Source of the DNA: Pseudomonas sp. 6D_7.1_Bac1
Lineage (GTDB): Bacteria; Pseudomonadota; Gammaproteobacteria; Pseudomonadales; Pseudomonadaceae
NCBI RefSeq assembly: GCF_025465945.1
Contig: NZ_JANLNW010000019.1
Span: 62,001-126,000 of the forward strand
DNA length: 64,000 nucleotides
Direction of reading: 5' to 3'
Part shown: in pieces, positions 35,482 through 45,225 of the stretch
How the letters are laid out: each line of letters begins with the position of its first letter
How positions within the stretch are numbered: position 1 is the stretch's first letter
Made by a program: the position numbers and the translations under genes
The notes under the pieces: generated by a model
Database searches by the model: none
What the model was told of the DNA's origin: nothing
The model's input: the letters and a program-made list of their open reading frames with translations, nothing else

Positions 35482-37431
35482 CTACTCCAGCTCCACCAGC
35501 ACGCTGCCTTCGTTGACCATCTCGCCTTCCTGGCAATACAAGGCTTTGACCACGCCAGCATGGGGTGCACGAATGCTGTGCTCCATTTTCATGGCTTCCA
35601 GTACCACCAGTTGTGCCCCGGCTTCGACTGTTTGCCCCGGCTCCACCACTATACGGACGATACTGCCATTCATTGGAGCGGTCAGGCCGCCGTGATGACT
35701 ATGGCTGGCTTCCACAGCGGCGATAGGGTCGTAAGGCTTGATGCAGCGCAGCTCACCTTCCCATTCCAGGTAGAGGGTTTCACCGTGACGGATTGCACGA
35801 TGTTGACGGCGCAAGCCCTGATGCTCAAGCAGCAATTGTTCACCGTTGAGCTCGGCGTTACGCGTGTCGGCTGGCGCCAGGGTGAATGCTCGGTCTTGCC
35901 CTTCGCAACTCAAGTGCAGCGTGGTTTCTGCTGGCAGCCCGGCACGGAAACCACTGCCAACGGCCCAAGGTGAACTCGGGTCATCGGTGCGTACGGTGTG
36001 TGCCTGGCTTTGCGCAAAAGCCTGAGCGGCGGCTTGCCAGAACTCATCGCTGAGTTCGCTTGGTGTTGGCAGCAATTGTTCCTGATAGCGTGGGATGAAT
36101 CCGGTATCCAGTTCAGCCGCCGCGAAGGCCGGGTGACCGACGATTCTGCGCAGAAAGCTGATGTTGGTTTTCAGACCGCCAATGGCGAACTCATCGAGCA
36201 TGCTCAGCAGTCGCAGCCGTGCCTGTTCACGGTCCTCGCCCCAGGCGATGAGTTTGCCGAGCATCGGATCGTAGAACGGCGAAATGCTGTCGCCTTCCTC
36301 GACACCGCTGTCAACGCGCCGTCCGGGACCTGCGGCTGGCTCACGGTACAGCGCCAGGTGTCCGGTGGCTGGCAGGAAATCATTGCTTGGGTCTTCAGCA
36401 TACAAGCGCACTTCAATCGCATGGCCGAGCAACGGCACCTGCGCCTGAGTCATTGGCAGCGGCTCGCCTTGGGCGACGCGAATCTGCCAGGCCACCAGAT
36501 CGAGGCCGGTGATGGCTTCCGTGACCGGGTGCTCGACCTGCAAACGGGTGTTCATCTCCATGAAGAAGAACTCACCACGTGAATCCAGCAGAAACTCTAC
36601 AGTGCCGGCGCCGACGTAACCGATGGCCTGCGCCGCACGGACTGCCGCGTCCCCCATGGCCTTGCGCAGTTCCGGGCTCAGGCCGGGCGCAGGTGCTTCT
36701 TCGACGACTTTCTGGTGGCGACGTTGAATCGAGCAGTCGCGTTCGTTGAGGTACAGGCAATGGCCATGCTGATCAGCGAAGACCTGGATTTCCACATGGC
36801 GCGGTTTGAGCAGGTATTTCTCCACCAGCATCCGCGAATCGCCGAACGAAGACTGGGCTTCACGCTGGGCCGAGGCCAGGGCTTCGGCCAACTGGCTGAC
36901 GTCCTCGACCACTTTCATGCCTTTACCGCCACCGCCGGCAGTCGCCTTGAGCAGCACCGGATAGCCGATGCGCTCGGAAGCTTCGCGGAAGGTTTCCAGG
37001 TCCTGGGCTTCGCCGTGATAACCCGGCACCAGCGGTACGCCAGCGGTTTCCATCAAGGCTTTGGCGGCGGATTTGCTACCCATGGCGTCGATGGCCGAAG
37101 CGGGTGGACCGAGGAAAATCAACCCGGCGGCTTCAATCGCGCGGGCGAATCCGGCGTTCTCCGAGAGGAAGCCATAACCTGGGTGAATCGCCTGGGCGCC
37201 GCTGGCCTTGGCTGCCGCGAGCAGTTTGTCGATTTGCAGGTAGCTGTCAGCGGCTTTGCTGCCACCCAGGTCGACGCGAATGTCCGCTTCGCGACTGTGC
37301 CGCGCGTCACGGTCGGTGGCGCTGTGCACGGCCACGGTGGTCAGGCCCAATGCCTTGGCGGTGCGCATCACTCGGCAGGCGATTTCGCCACGGTTGGCCA
37401 CCAGCAAGGTGGTGAGAACAGGGGCGCTCAT
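35482..37431 (-). CDS. liuD: 3-methylcrotonyl/geranyl-CoA carboxylase, biotin-containing alpha subunit
   Basis: 649 aa. A biotin carboxylase part (1-450; L-V-A-N-R-G-E-I-A, G-G-G-G-K-G-M, E-M-N-T-R-L-Q-V-E-H) is joined to a C-terminal biotinyl domain with the attachment Lys in E-A-M-K-M. With LiuB it carboxylates methylcrotonyl-CoA, the third step of leucine/isovalerate breakdown; in P. aeruginosa a neighbouring atu system handles geranyl-CoA. The ATG at 37431 overlaps the liuC stop by one base (TGATG). It is the last gene of the liuABCD operon. Confidence 0.95.
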   Translation of the reverse strand: MSAPVLTTLLVANRGEIACRVMRTAKALGLTTVAVHSATDRDARHSREADIRVDLGGSKAADSYLQIDKLLAAAKASGAQAIHPGYGFLSENAGFARAIEAAGLIFLGPPASAIDAMGSKSAAKALMETAGVPLVPGYHGEAQDLETFREASERIGYPVLLKATAGGGGKGMKVVEDVSQLAEALASAQREAQSSFGDSRMLVEKYLLKPRHVEIQVFADQHGHCLYLNERDCSIQRRHQKVVEEAPAPGLSPELRKAMGDAAVRAAQAIGYVGAGTVEFLLDSRGEFFFMEMNTRLQVEHPVTEAITGLDLVAWQIRVAQGEPLPMTQAQVPLLGHAIEVRLYAEDPSNDFLPATGHLALYREPAAGPGRRVDSGVEEGDSISPFYDPMLGKLIAWGEDREQARLRLLSMLDEFAIGGLKTNISFLRRIVGHPAFAAAELDTGFIPRYQEQLLPTPSELSDEFWQAAAQAFAQSQAHTVRTDDPSSPWAVGSGFRAGLPAETTLHLSCEGQDRAFTLAPADTRNAELNGEQLLLEHQGLRRQHRAIRHGETLYLEWEGELRCIKPYDPIAAVEASHSHHGGLTAPMNGSIVRIVVEPGQTVEAGAQLVVLEAMKMEHSIRAPHAGVVKALYCQEGEMVNEGSVLVELE

Positions 37432-38246
37432 CAACGCGGCTCCTTGGTGGTGATTTCAGGCTGCCAGCTCGGCGGACGTTTTTGCAGGAACGCCCGCAAG
37501 CCTTCCTGACCTTCAGGGCTGACACGAATTCGGGCAATGGCGTTTTCGGTATAGCGACGCAGCGCCGGGGTCAGCTCACCGTTGCCGACTTCGCGTAACA
37601 AGTCCTTGCTGGCGCGCATGGCCTGAGGGCTGTTGAGCAGCAGATTACTGATCCAGCGCTCGATCTGCGGCTCAAGCTCAGTGGCCGGATAGCTTTCGCT
37701 GAGCAGGCCGATTTCTTGAGCGCGTTGACCGCTGAAGCGTTCTGCGGTCAGCGCATAGCGACGTGCTGCTCGCTCGCCAATGGCTTGCACAACGAACGGG
37801 CTGATCACCGCCGGTGCCAGCCCGATGCGTACTTCCGACAGGCAGAATTGCGCGTCATCGGCACCAATCGCCATGTCGCAGCAACTGATCAAACCGAGTG
37901 CGCCGCCATAGGCCGCACCTTGTACCACCGCCAGCGTCGGGATCTTCAGCTTGGCCAGGTTGTACATCAGCTCTGCCAGCTCGCGCGCATCGTCGAGGTT
38001 GGTGTGGTAATCGAGTTCGGCCGATTGCTGCATCCAGGCAAGATCAGCGCCAGCGCTGAAATGCTTGCCGCGCCCACGTACCAGCAGAAAGCGCAGGCTC
38101 GGGTTGCTCTGAACCTTGTCCAGCGCGAGGATCAGTTCGCGGATCATTTCGGCGTTGAAGGCGTTGTTTTTCGCTTCGCGACTCAACCACAGCGTGGCGA
38201 AACCACGTGGGTCGGTCAGCAGTTCCAGGGTATTGAAGTCGCTCAT
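37431..38246 (-). CDS. liuC: 3-methylglutaconyl-CoA hydratase
   Basis: 271 aa enoyl-CoA hydratase/crotonase fold. The oxyanion-hole runs are H-F-S-A-G-A-D-L-A-W-M and G-A-A-Y-G-G-A-L-G, with an acidic residue in C-L-S-E-V-R-I-G-L. It hydrates 3-methylglutaconyl-CoA to HMG-CoA. It lies 17 bp after liuB and is coupled to liuD. Confidence 0.94.
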   Translation of the reverse strand: MSDFNTLELLTDPRGFATLWLSREAKNNAFNAEMIRELILALDKVQSNPSLRFLLVRGRGKHFSAGADLAWMQQSAELDYHTNLDDARELAELMYNLAKLKIPTLAVVQGAAYGGALGLISCCDMAIGADDAQFCLSEVRIGLAPAVISPFVVQAIGERAARRYALTAERFSGQRAQEIGLLSESYPATELEPQIERWISNLLLNSPQAMRASKDLLREVGNGELTPALRRYTENAIARIRVSPEGQEGLRAFLQKRPPSWQPEITTKEPR

Positions 38247-38263
38247 GGTCGTCTGGCTCCAGA

Positions 38264-39871
38264 TTACATGCGGAACACGCCGAAGCGGCTCGGTTCGATA
38301 GGTGCATTCAGCGATGCGGACAAGGCCAGGGCCAGCACGTCGCGGGTTTGCGCGGGGTCAATGACGCCGTCGTCCCACAACCGGGCGCTGGAGTAGTAGG
38401 GGTGACCCTGCTCTTCGTACTGGTCGAGGATCGGTTGTTTGATCTCGGCTTCCTGCTCGGCGCTGAAGCCTTGGCCACTGCGCTCGGCTTGTTCGCGCTT
38501 GACCTGCACCAGCACGCCTGCGGCTTGTTCGGCGCCCATCACGCCGATTCGCGCGTTCGGCCACATCCACAGGAACCGCGGATCGTAGGCCCGTCCGCAC
38601 ATGCCGTAGTTACCGGCGCCGAAGCTGCCGCCGATGATCACGGTGAATTTCGGTACTTTGGCGCAGGCCACGGCGGTGACCAGTTTTGCGCCATGCTTGG
38701 CGATGCCGCCGGCTTCGTATTTCTGACCGACCATGAAGCCGGTGATGTTTTGCAGGAACAGCAATGGAATCCCGCGCTGGCACGCCAGTTCGATGAAGTG
38801 CGCGCCTTTCTGTGCGGCCTCGGCGAAGAGGATGCCGTTGTTGGCGAGAATTGCGATCGGGTAGCCGTGCAGATGCGCGAAACCGCAGACCAGCGTCGTA
38901 CCAAACAGCGCCTTGAACTCATCGAACACCGAGCCGTCGACCAGGCGGGCGATGACTTCACGTACATCGAACGGCTGCTTGGCATCGGCCGGCACTACGC
39001 CGTACAGCTCATCGCTGGCGAACAGTGGGGCGATCGGTGTGCGTTGCTGCAATTCGCCGAGCTTGCGCCAGTTGAGGTTGGCGACGCTGCGTCGAGCCAA
39101 GGCCAGCGCGTGTTCGTCGCTGTCGGCATAGTGGTCGGCCACACCGGAAATCTTGCAGTGCACATCGGCACCGCCGAGGTCTTCGGCGCTGACCACTTCA
39201 CCGGTAGCAGCCTTCACCAACGGCGGGCCAGCGAGGAAAATCGTTGCCTGCTGACGGACCATGATCGCTTCATCGGCCATGGCTGGCACATAAGCACCAC
39301 CGGCGGTGCAGGAGCCCATGACCACGGCAATCTGCGGGATGCCCATGGCGCTCATGTTGGCCTGGTTGAAGAAAATCCGCCCAAAGTGTTCACGGTCCGG
39401 GAACACTTCATCCTGACGCGGCAAATTGGCGCCGCCAGAGTCCACCAGGTAGATGCATGGCAGGCGATTCTGCTGGGCGATGGTCTGGGCGCGCAGGTGT
39501 TTTTTTACCGTCAGCGGGTAGTACGAACCGCCTTTCACCGTGGCGTCGTTGGCGACGATCATGCATTCGACGCCTTCGACTCGGCCGATGCCGGCGATCA
39601 CTCCAGCGGCGGGAACGTCCTCACCGTAAACCTGGTACGCGGCCAGTTGGCTGATTTCCAGAAAGGGCGAACCTGGGTCGAGCAGGCGATTGATCCGCTC
39701 GCGGGGCAGCAGTTTGCCCCGTGAAGTATGTCGTTCCTGAGCCTTGGCGCCGCCGCCTTGCTGGACCTGGGCGAGCAGGGTGTGCAGGGCGTCGACCTGG
39801 GCAAGCATCGCCGCGCTGTTGCTGGCGAACTCCGCCGAACGTGGGTTGAGCTGGGTGTGCAGGATTGCCAT
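38264..39871 (-). CDS. liuB: 3-methylcrotonyl-CoA carboxylase, carboxyltransferase beta subunit
   Basis: 535 aa with two crotonase-like carboxyltransferase lobes. Typical stretches are [25 protein letters not shown] and, in the second lobe, [12 protein letters not shown]. It transfers the carboxyl group from LiuD biotin to methylcrotonyl-CoA. It starts 11 bp after liuA. Confidence 0.95.
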   Translation of the reverse strand: MAILHTQLNPRSAEFASNSAAMLAQVDALHTLLAQVQQGGGAKAQERHTSRGKLLPRERINRLLDPGSPFLEISQLAAYQVYGEDVPAAGVIAGIGRVEGVECMIVANDATVKGGSYYPLTVKKHLRAQTIAQQNRLPCIYLVDSGGANLPRQDEVFPDREHFGRIFFNQANMSAMGIPQIAVVMGSCTAGGAYVPAMADEAIMVRQQATIFLAGPPLVKAATGEVVSAEDLGGADVHCKISGVADHYADSDEHALALARRSVANLNWRKLGELQQRTPIAPLFASDELYGVVPADAKQPFDVREVIARLVDGSVFDEFKALFGTTLVCGFAHLHGYPIAILANNGILFAEAAQKGAHFIELACQRGIPLLFLQNITGFMVGQKYEAGGIAKHGAKLVTAVACAKVPKFTVIIGGSFGAGNYGMCGRAYDPRFLWMWPNARIGVMGAEQAAGVLVQVKREQAERSGQGFSAEQEAEIKQPILDQYEEQGHPYYSSARLWDDGVIDPAQTRDVLALALSASLNAPIEPSRFGVFRM

Positions 39872-39882
39872 GGACAGCTCCG

Positions 39883-41046
39883 TTAGCGGGTTTCGTTGAA
39901 GAGTTCGCGGCCGATCAGCATGCGACGGATCTCACTGGTGCCCGCGCCGATTTCATACAGCTTGGCGTCACGCAGCAGACGGCCAGCCGGGAATTCGTTG
40001 ATGTAGCCGTTGCCGCCCAGAATCTGGATCGCGTCGAGGGCCATTTGTGTGGCGCACTCGGCGCTGTAGAGGATCACACCGGCAGCGTCCTTGCGGGTGG
40101 TTTCGCCACGCTCGCAGGCCTGAGCTACTGCGTACAGGTAGGCGCGGCTGGCATTGAGTTGGGTGTACATGTCGGCGACTTTGCCCTGGATCAACTGGAA
40201 TTCGCCGATGCTCTGGCCGAACTGTTTGCGGTCGTGGATGTACGGAACGATGAGGTCCATGCAGGCTTGCATGATCCCGGTCGGGCCGCCGGAAAGCACC
40301 ACGCGCTCGTAGTCGAGGCCGCTCATCAGCACTTTCACGCCACCGTTCAGGATGCCGAGGATATTTTCTTCCGGGACTTCAACGTCGTCGAAGAACAGCT
40401 CGCAGGTGTTCGAACCGCGCATGCCGAGCTTGTCGAATTTGTTGCTGCGGCTGAAGCCTTTCCAGTCGCGTTCGACGATAAAGGCGGTGATGCCATGCGC
40501 ACCCTTTTCCAGGTCGGTCTTGGCGTAGATCACATAGGTGTTGGCGTCCGGACCGTTGGTGATCCAGGTCTTGCTACCGTTGAGCACGTAATGGTCGCCG
40601 CGTTTGTCGGCGCGCAGTTTCATCGAAACCACGTCGGAACCGGCGTTCGGCTCGCTCATGGCCAGGGCGCCGATGTGCTCGCCGCTGATCAGCTTGGGCA
40701 GGTACTTGGTTTTCTGTTCGTGGTTGCCGTTGCGGTTGATCTGGTTAACGCAGAGGTTGGAGTGAGCGCCGTAGGAAAGGGCGACCGAGGCCGAGCCGCG
40801 GCTGATTTCTTCCATGGCCACCACGTGCGCCAGATAGCCCAGGCCGGCACCGCCGTATTCTTCTGGAACGGTAATCCCCAGCAACCCCATGTCGCCGAAT
40901 TTGCGCCACAGGTCAGCAGGGAACAGGTTATCGATATCGATCTGTGCTGCGCGCGGGGCGATCTCTTTGTTGACGAAGGCGCGCACCTGGTCACGCAGCA
41001 TGTCGATGGTTTCGCCGAGGGCAAAGTTCAGGGTCGGATAGCTCAT
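39883..41046 (-). CDS. liuA: Isovaleryl-CoA dehydrogenase
   Basis: 387 aa acyl-CoA dehydrogenase with [25 protein letters not shown] and a C-terminal [12 protein letters not shown]. It is the first enzyme of the liu route, making methylcrotonyl-CoA and passing electrons to ETF. It leads the liuABCD operon; two ACGTTAACGT palindromes lie 71 and 114 bp upstream. Confidence 0.95.
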   Translation of the reverse strand: MSYPTLNFALGETIDMLRDQVRAFVNKEIAPRAAQIDIDNLFPADLWRKFGDMGLLGITVPEEYGGAGLGYLAHVVAMEEISRGSASVALSYGAHSNLCVNQINRNGNHEQKTKYLPKLISGEHIGALAMSEPNAGSDVVSMKLRADKRGDHYVLNGSKTWITNGPDANTYVIYAKTDLEKGAHGITAFIVERDWKGFSRSNKFDKLGMRGSNTCELFFDDVEVPEENILGILNGGVKVLMSGLDYERVVLSGGPTGIMQACMDLIVPYIHDRKQFGQSIGEFQLIQGKVADMYTQLNASRAYLYAVAQACERGETTRKDAAGVILYSAECATQMALDAIQILGGNGYINEFPAGRLLRDAKLYEIGAGTSEIRRMLIGRELFNETR

Positions 41047-41116
41047 GGGGCACCTTCAAACTTGTTTTTATAAATGGAGAATCGGCCTGCAAAGTACGCC
41101 GAATCGACTGTCACCT

Positions 41117-41174
41117 TTACGTTAACGTAAGCCTGTGACGAATGGCTGTCAATCACCCTTTACGTTAACGTCAA
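41117..41174. promoter_or_regulatory. Tandem LiuR-type operators in the liuA/ligase intergenic region
   Basis: A perfect 14-bp palindrome TTACGTTAACGTAA at 41117-41130 and a near copy TTACGTTAACGTCAA at 41160-41174. The same core, as a perfect 16-bp palindrome, precedes liuR (45172-45187). MerR-type regulators bind palindromes of this kind, so LiuR is the obvious candidate. Confidence 0.8.
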
Positions 41175-41296
41175 CTTGAGCGAGAGTAGAGGCAGTTTCG
41201 AGGTTGAAAATAGAACCGATTACGAAGGAACAGGTAAGCCTGGTACCTGCAAAGGTTCAACCGTCTCACCCACTAAAAAAGACAATAGGGGTCGTC

Positions 41297-42994
41297 ATGG
41301 ATCAACACAGTGCTCACCCACAGCACAGCTACAGCCGTGGTTCGCAGGACAAAGCCTTGCTGGCGATGACCATTGGTCAGGCATTCGATAACACTGTCGC
41401 TAAGTACCCCCAGGGCGAAGCTTTGGTGGTGTGCCATCAGCAACTTCGCTACAGCTGGGCGCAATTGGCGCAAGTCGTCGATTTGCACGCCAGAGCACTG
41501 CTGGCGCTGGGCTTGCAGACGGGGGATCGTCTCGGTATCTGGGCACCCAACTGTGCCCAGTGGTGCATCAGCCAGTTCGCCAGCGCGAAGATCGGGGTGA
41601 TTCTGGTCAACATCAATCCGGCTTACCGCAGTTCCGAACTCGAGTACGCACTGAAACAGTCCGGCTGCCAATGGCTGGTGTGTGCCGGGTCGTTCAAGAC
41701 TTCCGATTACCACGCGATGTTACAAGGCCTGGTGCCGGAACTGGCCGAACAATCCATCGGCCGTTTGCAATCTGAGCGCCTGCCGGATTTGCGCGGTGTA
41801 ATCAGCCTCGACGCGCAGCCGCCATCAGGTTTCCTGCCGTGGTCGCAGCTGGCGGACCTTGGCGCCGGGGTGCCGGTCGAACAGCTCAAGGCACGCCAAA
41901 ACAGCCTGCATTTCGACCAGGCGGTGAACATTCAATACACCTCCGGCACCACCGGTTTTCCCAAAGGTGCGACCCTTAGTCACTACAACATCCTCAACAA
42001 CGGTTACATGGTCGGCGAAAGCCTCGGGCTGACCGCCAATGACCGTCTGGTTATCCCGGTGCCGCTGTATCACTGTTTCGGCATGGTCATGGGCAATTTG
42101 GGTTGCGTCACCCATGGCAGCACCATGATTTACCCCAACGACGCTTTCGATCCGTTACTGACGCTGACCACCGTTGCACAAGAGAAAGCGACCGCGTTGT
42201 ACGGTGTGCCCACCATGTTTATTGCCATGCTCGATCAACCGCGCCGTGCTGAGTTCGACCTGTCGACGTTGCGTACCGGGATCATGGCCGGGGCGACCTG
42301 TCCGATTGAAGTCATGCGCCGGGTTATCAGCGAGATGCACATGAGCGAAGTGCAGATTGCCTACGGCATGACGGAAACCAGTCCGGTGTCGTTACAGACT
42401 GGTCCGTCAGACGACCTGGAACTGCGCGTCACCACCGTCGGCCGTACCCAGCCACAACTGGAAAGTAAAATCATCGATGAAGCGGGCAATCCGGTTCCCC
42501 GTGGCACCATCGGCGAGCTGTGCACTCGCGGTTACAGCGTGATGCTCGGTTACTGGAACAACCCGCAGAGTACGGCCGAGGCGATCGATCAGGCTGGCTG
42601 GATGCACACGGGTGATCTGGCGACCATGAACGAAAATGGCTACGTCTGCATCGCCGGGCGTAACAAGGACATGATTATTCGCGGTGGTGAGAATATTTAC
42701 CCGCGTGAGCTGGAAGAGTTCTTCTTTACCCATCCGGCAGTGGCAGATGTGCAGATTATCGGCATTCCCAGCGAGAAGTACGGTGAAGAAATCGTCGCCT
42801 GGATCAAATTTCATCCCGGTCACAGCGCTAGCGAACTGGAGCTGCAAACCTGGTGCAAGGCGCGCATTGCGCACTTCAAGACGCCGCGTTACTTCAAGTT
42901 CGTCGAGGAATTTCCGATGACCGTGACCGGCAAGATCCAGAAGTTCCGGATGCGTGAGATCAGTATCGAGGAGTTGAAGGTCAACAAGGGCTGA
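41297..42994 (+). CDS. Acyl-CoA synthetase (AMP-binding, medium/short-chain fatty acid type)
   Basis: 565 aa adenylate-forming enzyme with [19 protein letters not shown], the W-M-H-T-G-D-L block, and the catalytic Lys in T-G-K-I-Q-K-F. It diverges from liuA across the tandem palindromes, so it is likely co-regulated and may activate isovalerate, methyl-branched or other short acids for the route. The start at 41297 has AGGGG seven bases upstream; the open frame extends 31 codons further into the operator region. Confidence 0.88.
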   Translation: MDQHSAHPQHSYSRGSQDKALLAMTIGQAFDNTVAKYPQGEALVVCHQQLRYSWAQLAQVVDLHARALLALGLQTGDRLGIWAPNCAQWCISQFASAKIGVILVNINPAYRSSELEYALKQSGCQWLVCAGSFKTSDYHAMLQGLVPELAEQSIGRLQSERLPDLRGVISLDAQPPSGFLPWSQLADLGAGVPVEQLKARQNSLHFDQAVNIQYTSGTTGFPKGATLSHYNILNNGYMVGESLGLTANDRLVIPVPLYHCFGMVMGNLGCVTHGSTMIYPNDAFDPLLTLTTVAQEKATALYGVPTMFIAMLDQPRRAEFDLSTLRTGIMAGATCPIEVMRRVISEMHMSEVQIAYGMTETSPVSLQTGPSDDLELRVTTVGRTQPQLESKIIDEAGNPVPRGTIGELCTRGYSVMLGYWNNPQSTAEAIDQAGWMHTGDLATMNENGYVCIAGRNKDMIIRGGENIYPRELEEFFFTHPAVADVQIIGIPSEKYGEEIVAWIKFHPGHSASELELQTWCKARIAHFKTPRYFKFVEEFPMTVTGKIQKFRMREISIEELKVNKG

Positions 42995-43000
42995 CCACAA

Positions 43001-43108
43001 CCCTGTGGGAGCTGGCTTGCTCCGGGCGGCGATCCAACGAAAGCGGTCTATCCGTCACATCAATGCTGGATGTGACGCCCCCTTCGCGAGCAAGCCCGCT
43101 CCCACAGG
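43001..43108. repeat. REP pair after the ligase gene
   Basis: CCCTGTGGGAGCTGGCTTGC (43001-43020) and, inverted, GCGAGCAAGCCCGCTCCCACAGG (43086-43108). Same family as 9641-9741. Confidence 0.83.
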
Positions 43109-43142
43109 ATAAGCGGCTAAAAACCCAAATGCCAGACAGCAC

Positions 43143-43176
43143 AAAGGGGAGCCGAAGCTCCCCTTTAATTTTTTAT
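43143..43176 (+). terminator. Terminator hairpin shared by ligase transcript and sRNA
   Basis: AAAGGGGAG-CCGAAG-CTCCCCTTT (43143-43166) is followed on the plus strand by AATTTTTTATT, a good rho-independent end for rightward transcripts; on the minus strand the tail is shorter. Confidence 0.75.
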
Positions 43177-43515
43177 TGCGTGCTCTTTTTTTATTATTAA
43201 GGGGCGGTCTGTTGTTGTTTTTGGCAACCGTGACCCTTTACAGCTGTTTTGGGCGACCCCCATCCGGGGTCAAGAGCAAACGTATTTTTTTGAGCGCTGA
43301 CCTGCTTTTTCGCCAAGCGATCCAACCAGTTCGGGAGCTACCTGAAGGTAGTTTTATTGTTCTCTGCCCGGTTGCGGGTTACTGCAAGCAGCACCCTGAA
43401 AAGCACACCTTCTCCAAAAAAATCTGTTAGCTGCGTCTCTGCCGTGTTGTTCTTGTTATGTCAGAGTCGTTACGTCTTATTTTTATTTGGTTTGCTGCTT
43501 TTTATTCTTGTTATG
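43143..43515 (-). ncRNA. Crc/Hfq-sequestering small RNA, CrcX/CrcY-like
   Basis: About 370 nt on the minus strand. It is A-rich with repeated CA-type motifs that the Hfq/Crc complex recognises: AACAAGAATAAAAA, AACAAGAACAACA, AGAACAATAAAA, AAAACAACAACAG and AATAATAAAAAAA. It starts downstream of a sigma-54 promoter, as CbrB-dependent crcZ-family genes do, and ends in a stem AAAGGGGAGC-TTCG-GCTCCCCTTT (43166-43143). The RNA titrates Hfq/Crc and so relieves carbon catabolite repression. In P. putida the relative crcY is recalled to lie next to the HMG-CoA lyase gene, as here. The exact ends are estimates. Confidence 0.82.
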
Positions 43516-43525
43516 CCATAGAGAT

Positions 43526-43542
43526 AGCAGAAGCCGTGCCAA
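43526..43542 (-). promoter_or_regulatory. Sigma-54 (RpoN) promoter of the Crc-type sRNA
   Basis: On the minus strand TTGGCACGGCTTCTGCT, with the -24 GG and -12 GC exactly 10 bp apart, matching TGGCAC-n5-TTGC(T/A). It fires leftward into the CA-motif-rich RNA. Confidence 0.85.
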
Positions 43543-43664
43543 GTTTAAAAAATCCTTTAAAATCAAGTAATTAACATTTTGTAGGACAAATCGTTCATAA
43601 AAATTCGGTCAGATTGTTTCCGTGTTACTCGTTTTGTTGCGGGGGCGGTAACACCCCCGACACA

Positions 43665-44564
43665 TCACTTCGCGCTGCGGGCCTTCGCCACACGCGAACC
43701 GGTAGTGCGGCCCAGCACGGTGCAGATCTGCTGGCCGGCCAGGATCAGTTTTTCCATGTCGACGCCGGTCTCGATGCCCAGCCCGTTGAGCAGGTACAGC
43801 ACGTCTTCGGTGGCGACGTTGCCGCTGGCGCCCTTGGCGTACGGGCAGCCGCCGAGGCCGGCGATGGAGCTGTCGAACACCGCGATCCCTTCCAGCAGGC
43901 TGGCGTAGATGTTGGCCATGGCCTGGCCGTAGGTGTCGTGGAAATGCCCGGCCAGTTTGTCCCGTGGCACGTCGGCTGACACCACTTCGAACATTTTGCG
44001 TGTTGCGCCAGCGGTACCGGTGCCGATGGTGTCACCGAGGGAAACTTCGTAGCAGCCCATGGCGTACAGCTCGCGCGCGACCAGGGCGACTTGTGCAGGC
44101 GCTACATCGCCCTCGTAAGGGCAGCCGAGTACACAGGACACATAACCGCGCACGCTGACCCCGTGTTGTTTGGCGGCGTCCATGATCGGTACGAAACGCT
44201 CCAGGCTTTCGCTGATCGAGCAATTGATGTTGCGTTGCGAGAAGGCTTCGGACGCAGCCGCGAATACCGCGACCTCCTTGACCCCGGCAGCGATCGCGTC
44301 TTCGAACCCGCGCAGGTTTGGCGCCAGTGCGCCGTAGGTCACGCCGGGTTTGCGCTGGATCTGCGCGAAAACCTCGGCCGAGCCGGCCATTTGCGGCACC
44401 CATTTAGGCGAAACGAAACTGCCGACTTCTATATAGCCTAGGCCGGCGGCACTGAGTGCATCGACCAACCGCACCTTGTCCGCGACACTGATGGGTTGGG
44501 CTTCGTTCTGCAGACCGTCGCGTGGGCCGACTTCGATCAGGCGTACGTGGGTGGGGAGGGACAT
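43665..44564 (-). CDS. liuE: Hydroxymethylglutaryl-CoA lyase
   Basis: 299 aa HMGL-like TIM barrel with V-G-P-R-D-G-L-Q-N-E, the H-F-H-D-T metal site, and G-L-G-G-C-P-Y-A carrying the catalytic Cys of the signature loop. It cleaves HMG-CoA to acetyl-CoA and acetoacetate, the last step of leucine breakdown; it is called liuE or mvaB. Unlike in P. aeruginosa, where it follows liuD, it is separated from liuABCD by the ligase gene and the sRNA and lies downstream of liuR. Confidence 0.95.
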   Translation of the reverse strand: MSLPTHVRLIEVGPRDGLQNEAQPISVADKVRLVDALSAAGLGYIEVGSFVSPKWVPQMAGSAEVFAQIQRKPGVTYGALAPNLRGFEDAIAAGVKEVAVFAAASEAFSQRNINCSISESLERFVPIMDAAKQHGVSVRGYVSCVLGCPYEGDVAPAQVALVARELYAMGCYEVSLGDTIGTGTAGATRKMFEVVSADVPRDKLAGHFHDTYGQAMANIYASLLEGIAVFDSSIAGLGGCPYAKGASGNVATEDVLYLLNGLGIETGVDMEKLILAGQQICTVLGRTTGSRVAKARSAK

Positions 44565-44603
44565 GGCAATGGACCTGTTGTGATTATTTGAATGTTCAGA
44601 GAG

Positions 44604-44711
44604 CCTTGTGGGAGCGAGCTTGCTCCGGGCGGCGATCCGACGATGAGGGCGTGATATTCAACATTGATGCTGGCTGACAGTCCGTCATCGCGAGCAAGCT
44701 CGCTCCCACAG
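44604..44711. repeat. REP pair between liuR and liuE
   Basis: CTTGTGGGAGCGAGCTTGCTCC (44604-44625) and, inverted, GCGAGCAAGCTCGCTCCCACA (about 44690-44710). Same family as 43001-43108; it splits two genes likely transcribed in the same direction. Confidence 0.83.
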
Positions 44712-44728
44712 TGGATTGCATATACCTG

Positions 44729-45127
44729 CTAAACGACCTGCTGACTCTTGATCGTCTGTTCCAGCGCCTGGACGCAGCGCTCTTCGGCGGTGTCGAGTTC
44801 CAGTTTCATCTGCTCGATGTCCAGCAGTTGCTGTTCAAGCTGTTCACGGCGTTCGGTGATTTTCGCCAGCATGCTGTGCAGCTGTTTTTGATTACCGCTG
44901 GTGGGGTCGTAGAGTTCGATCAGTTCGCGGCATTCGGCCAGGGAAAAGCCGATGCGCTTGCCGCGCAGGATCAGCTTCAGGCTGACCTTGTCGCGTGGCG
45001 AGTAGATGCGTTCCTGGCCGCGGCGCTCAGGGCTGAGCAAGCCTTGCTCTTCGTAAAAGCGAATGGCGCGGGTGGTGATGTCGAGCTCGCGGGCGAGATC
45101 GGAAATGCTGTAGGTCTGGCTGCTCAT
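44729..45127 (-). CDS. liuR: MerR-family regulator LiuR
   Basis: 132 aa. N-terminal MerR HTH (Y-S-I-S-D-L-A-R-E-L-D-I-T-T-R-A-I-R-F-Y-E-E-Q-G-L-L) and a C-terminal coiled coil rich in E, Q and L (about 80-125). There is no metal-binding cysteine cluster, as is typical for LiuR. It probably represses liu genes until an acyl-CoA intermediate accumulates. A perfect palindrome TTGACGTTAACGTCAA lies 45 bp upstream (45172-45187). ATG 45127 starts family sequence; ATG 45151 would add eight residues. Confidence 0.9.
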   Translation of the reverse strand: MSSQTYSISDLARELDITTRAIRFYEEQGLLSPERRGQERIYSPRDKVSLKLILRGKRIGFSLAECRELIELYDPTSGNQKQLHSMLAKITERREQLEQQLLDIEQMKLELDTAEERCVQALEQTIKSQQVV

Positions 45128-45171
45128 GGGCGCGCTCGAAAAAGAGGTCATGACGCTAAGCTAATGTCAGG

Positions 45172-45187
45172 TTGACGTTAACGTCAA
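45172..45187. promoter_or_regulatory. LiuR-type operator upstream of liuR
   Basis: TTGACGTTAACGTCAA is a perfect 16-bp palindrome with the same ACGTTAACGT core as the two sites before liuA. Confidence 0.82.
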
Positions 45188-45192
45188 GGAGG

Positions 45193-45217
45193 AAAAGATC
45201 GCAGCCTGCGATCTTTT
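45193..45217. repeat. Palindrome AAAAGATCGCAG/CTGCGATCTTTT
   Basis: A 25-bp perfect inverted repeat centred near 45205, just after the end of the LysR gene, suitable as a terminator. It shares its sequence with the hairpin at 14486-14533. Confidence 0.7.
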
Positions 45218-45225
45218 GATCTTTC

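Noticed and set aside
38348..41073. Long plus-strand frames opposite liuB and liuA
   Set aside because: Antisense shadows; the liu proteins are unambiguous on the minus strand.
43176..43430. 84-codon plus-strand ORF with a hydrophobic start
   Set aside because: It is antisense to the Crc-type sRNA; the Leu/Phe run comes from the complement of the A-rich motifs.
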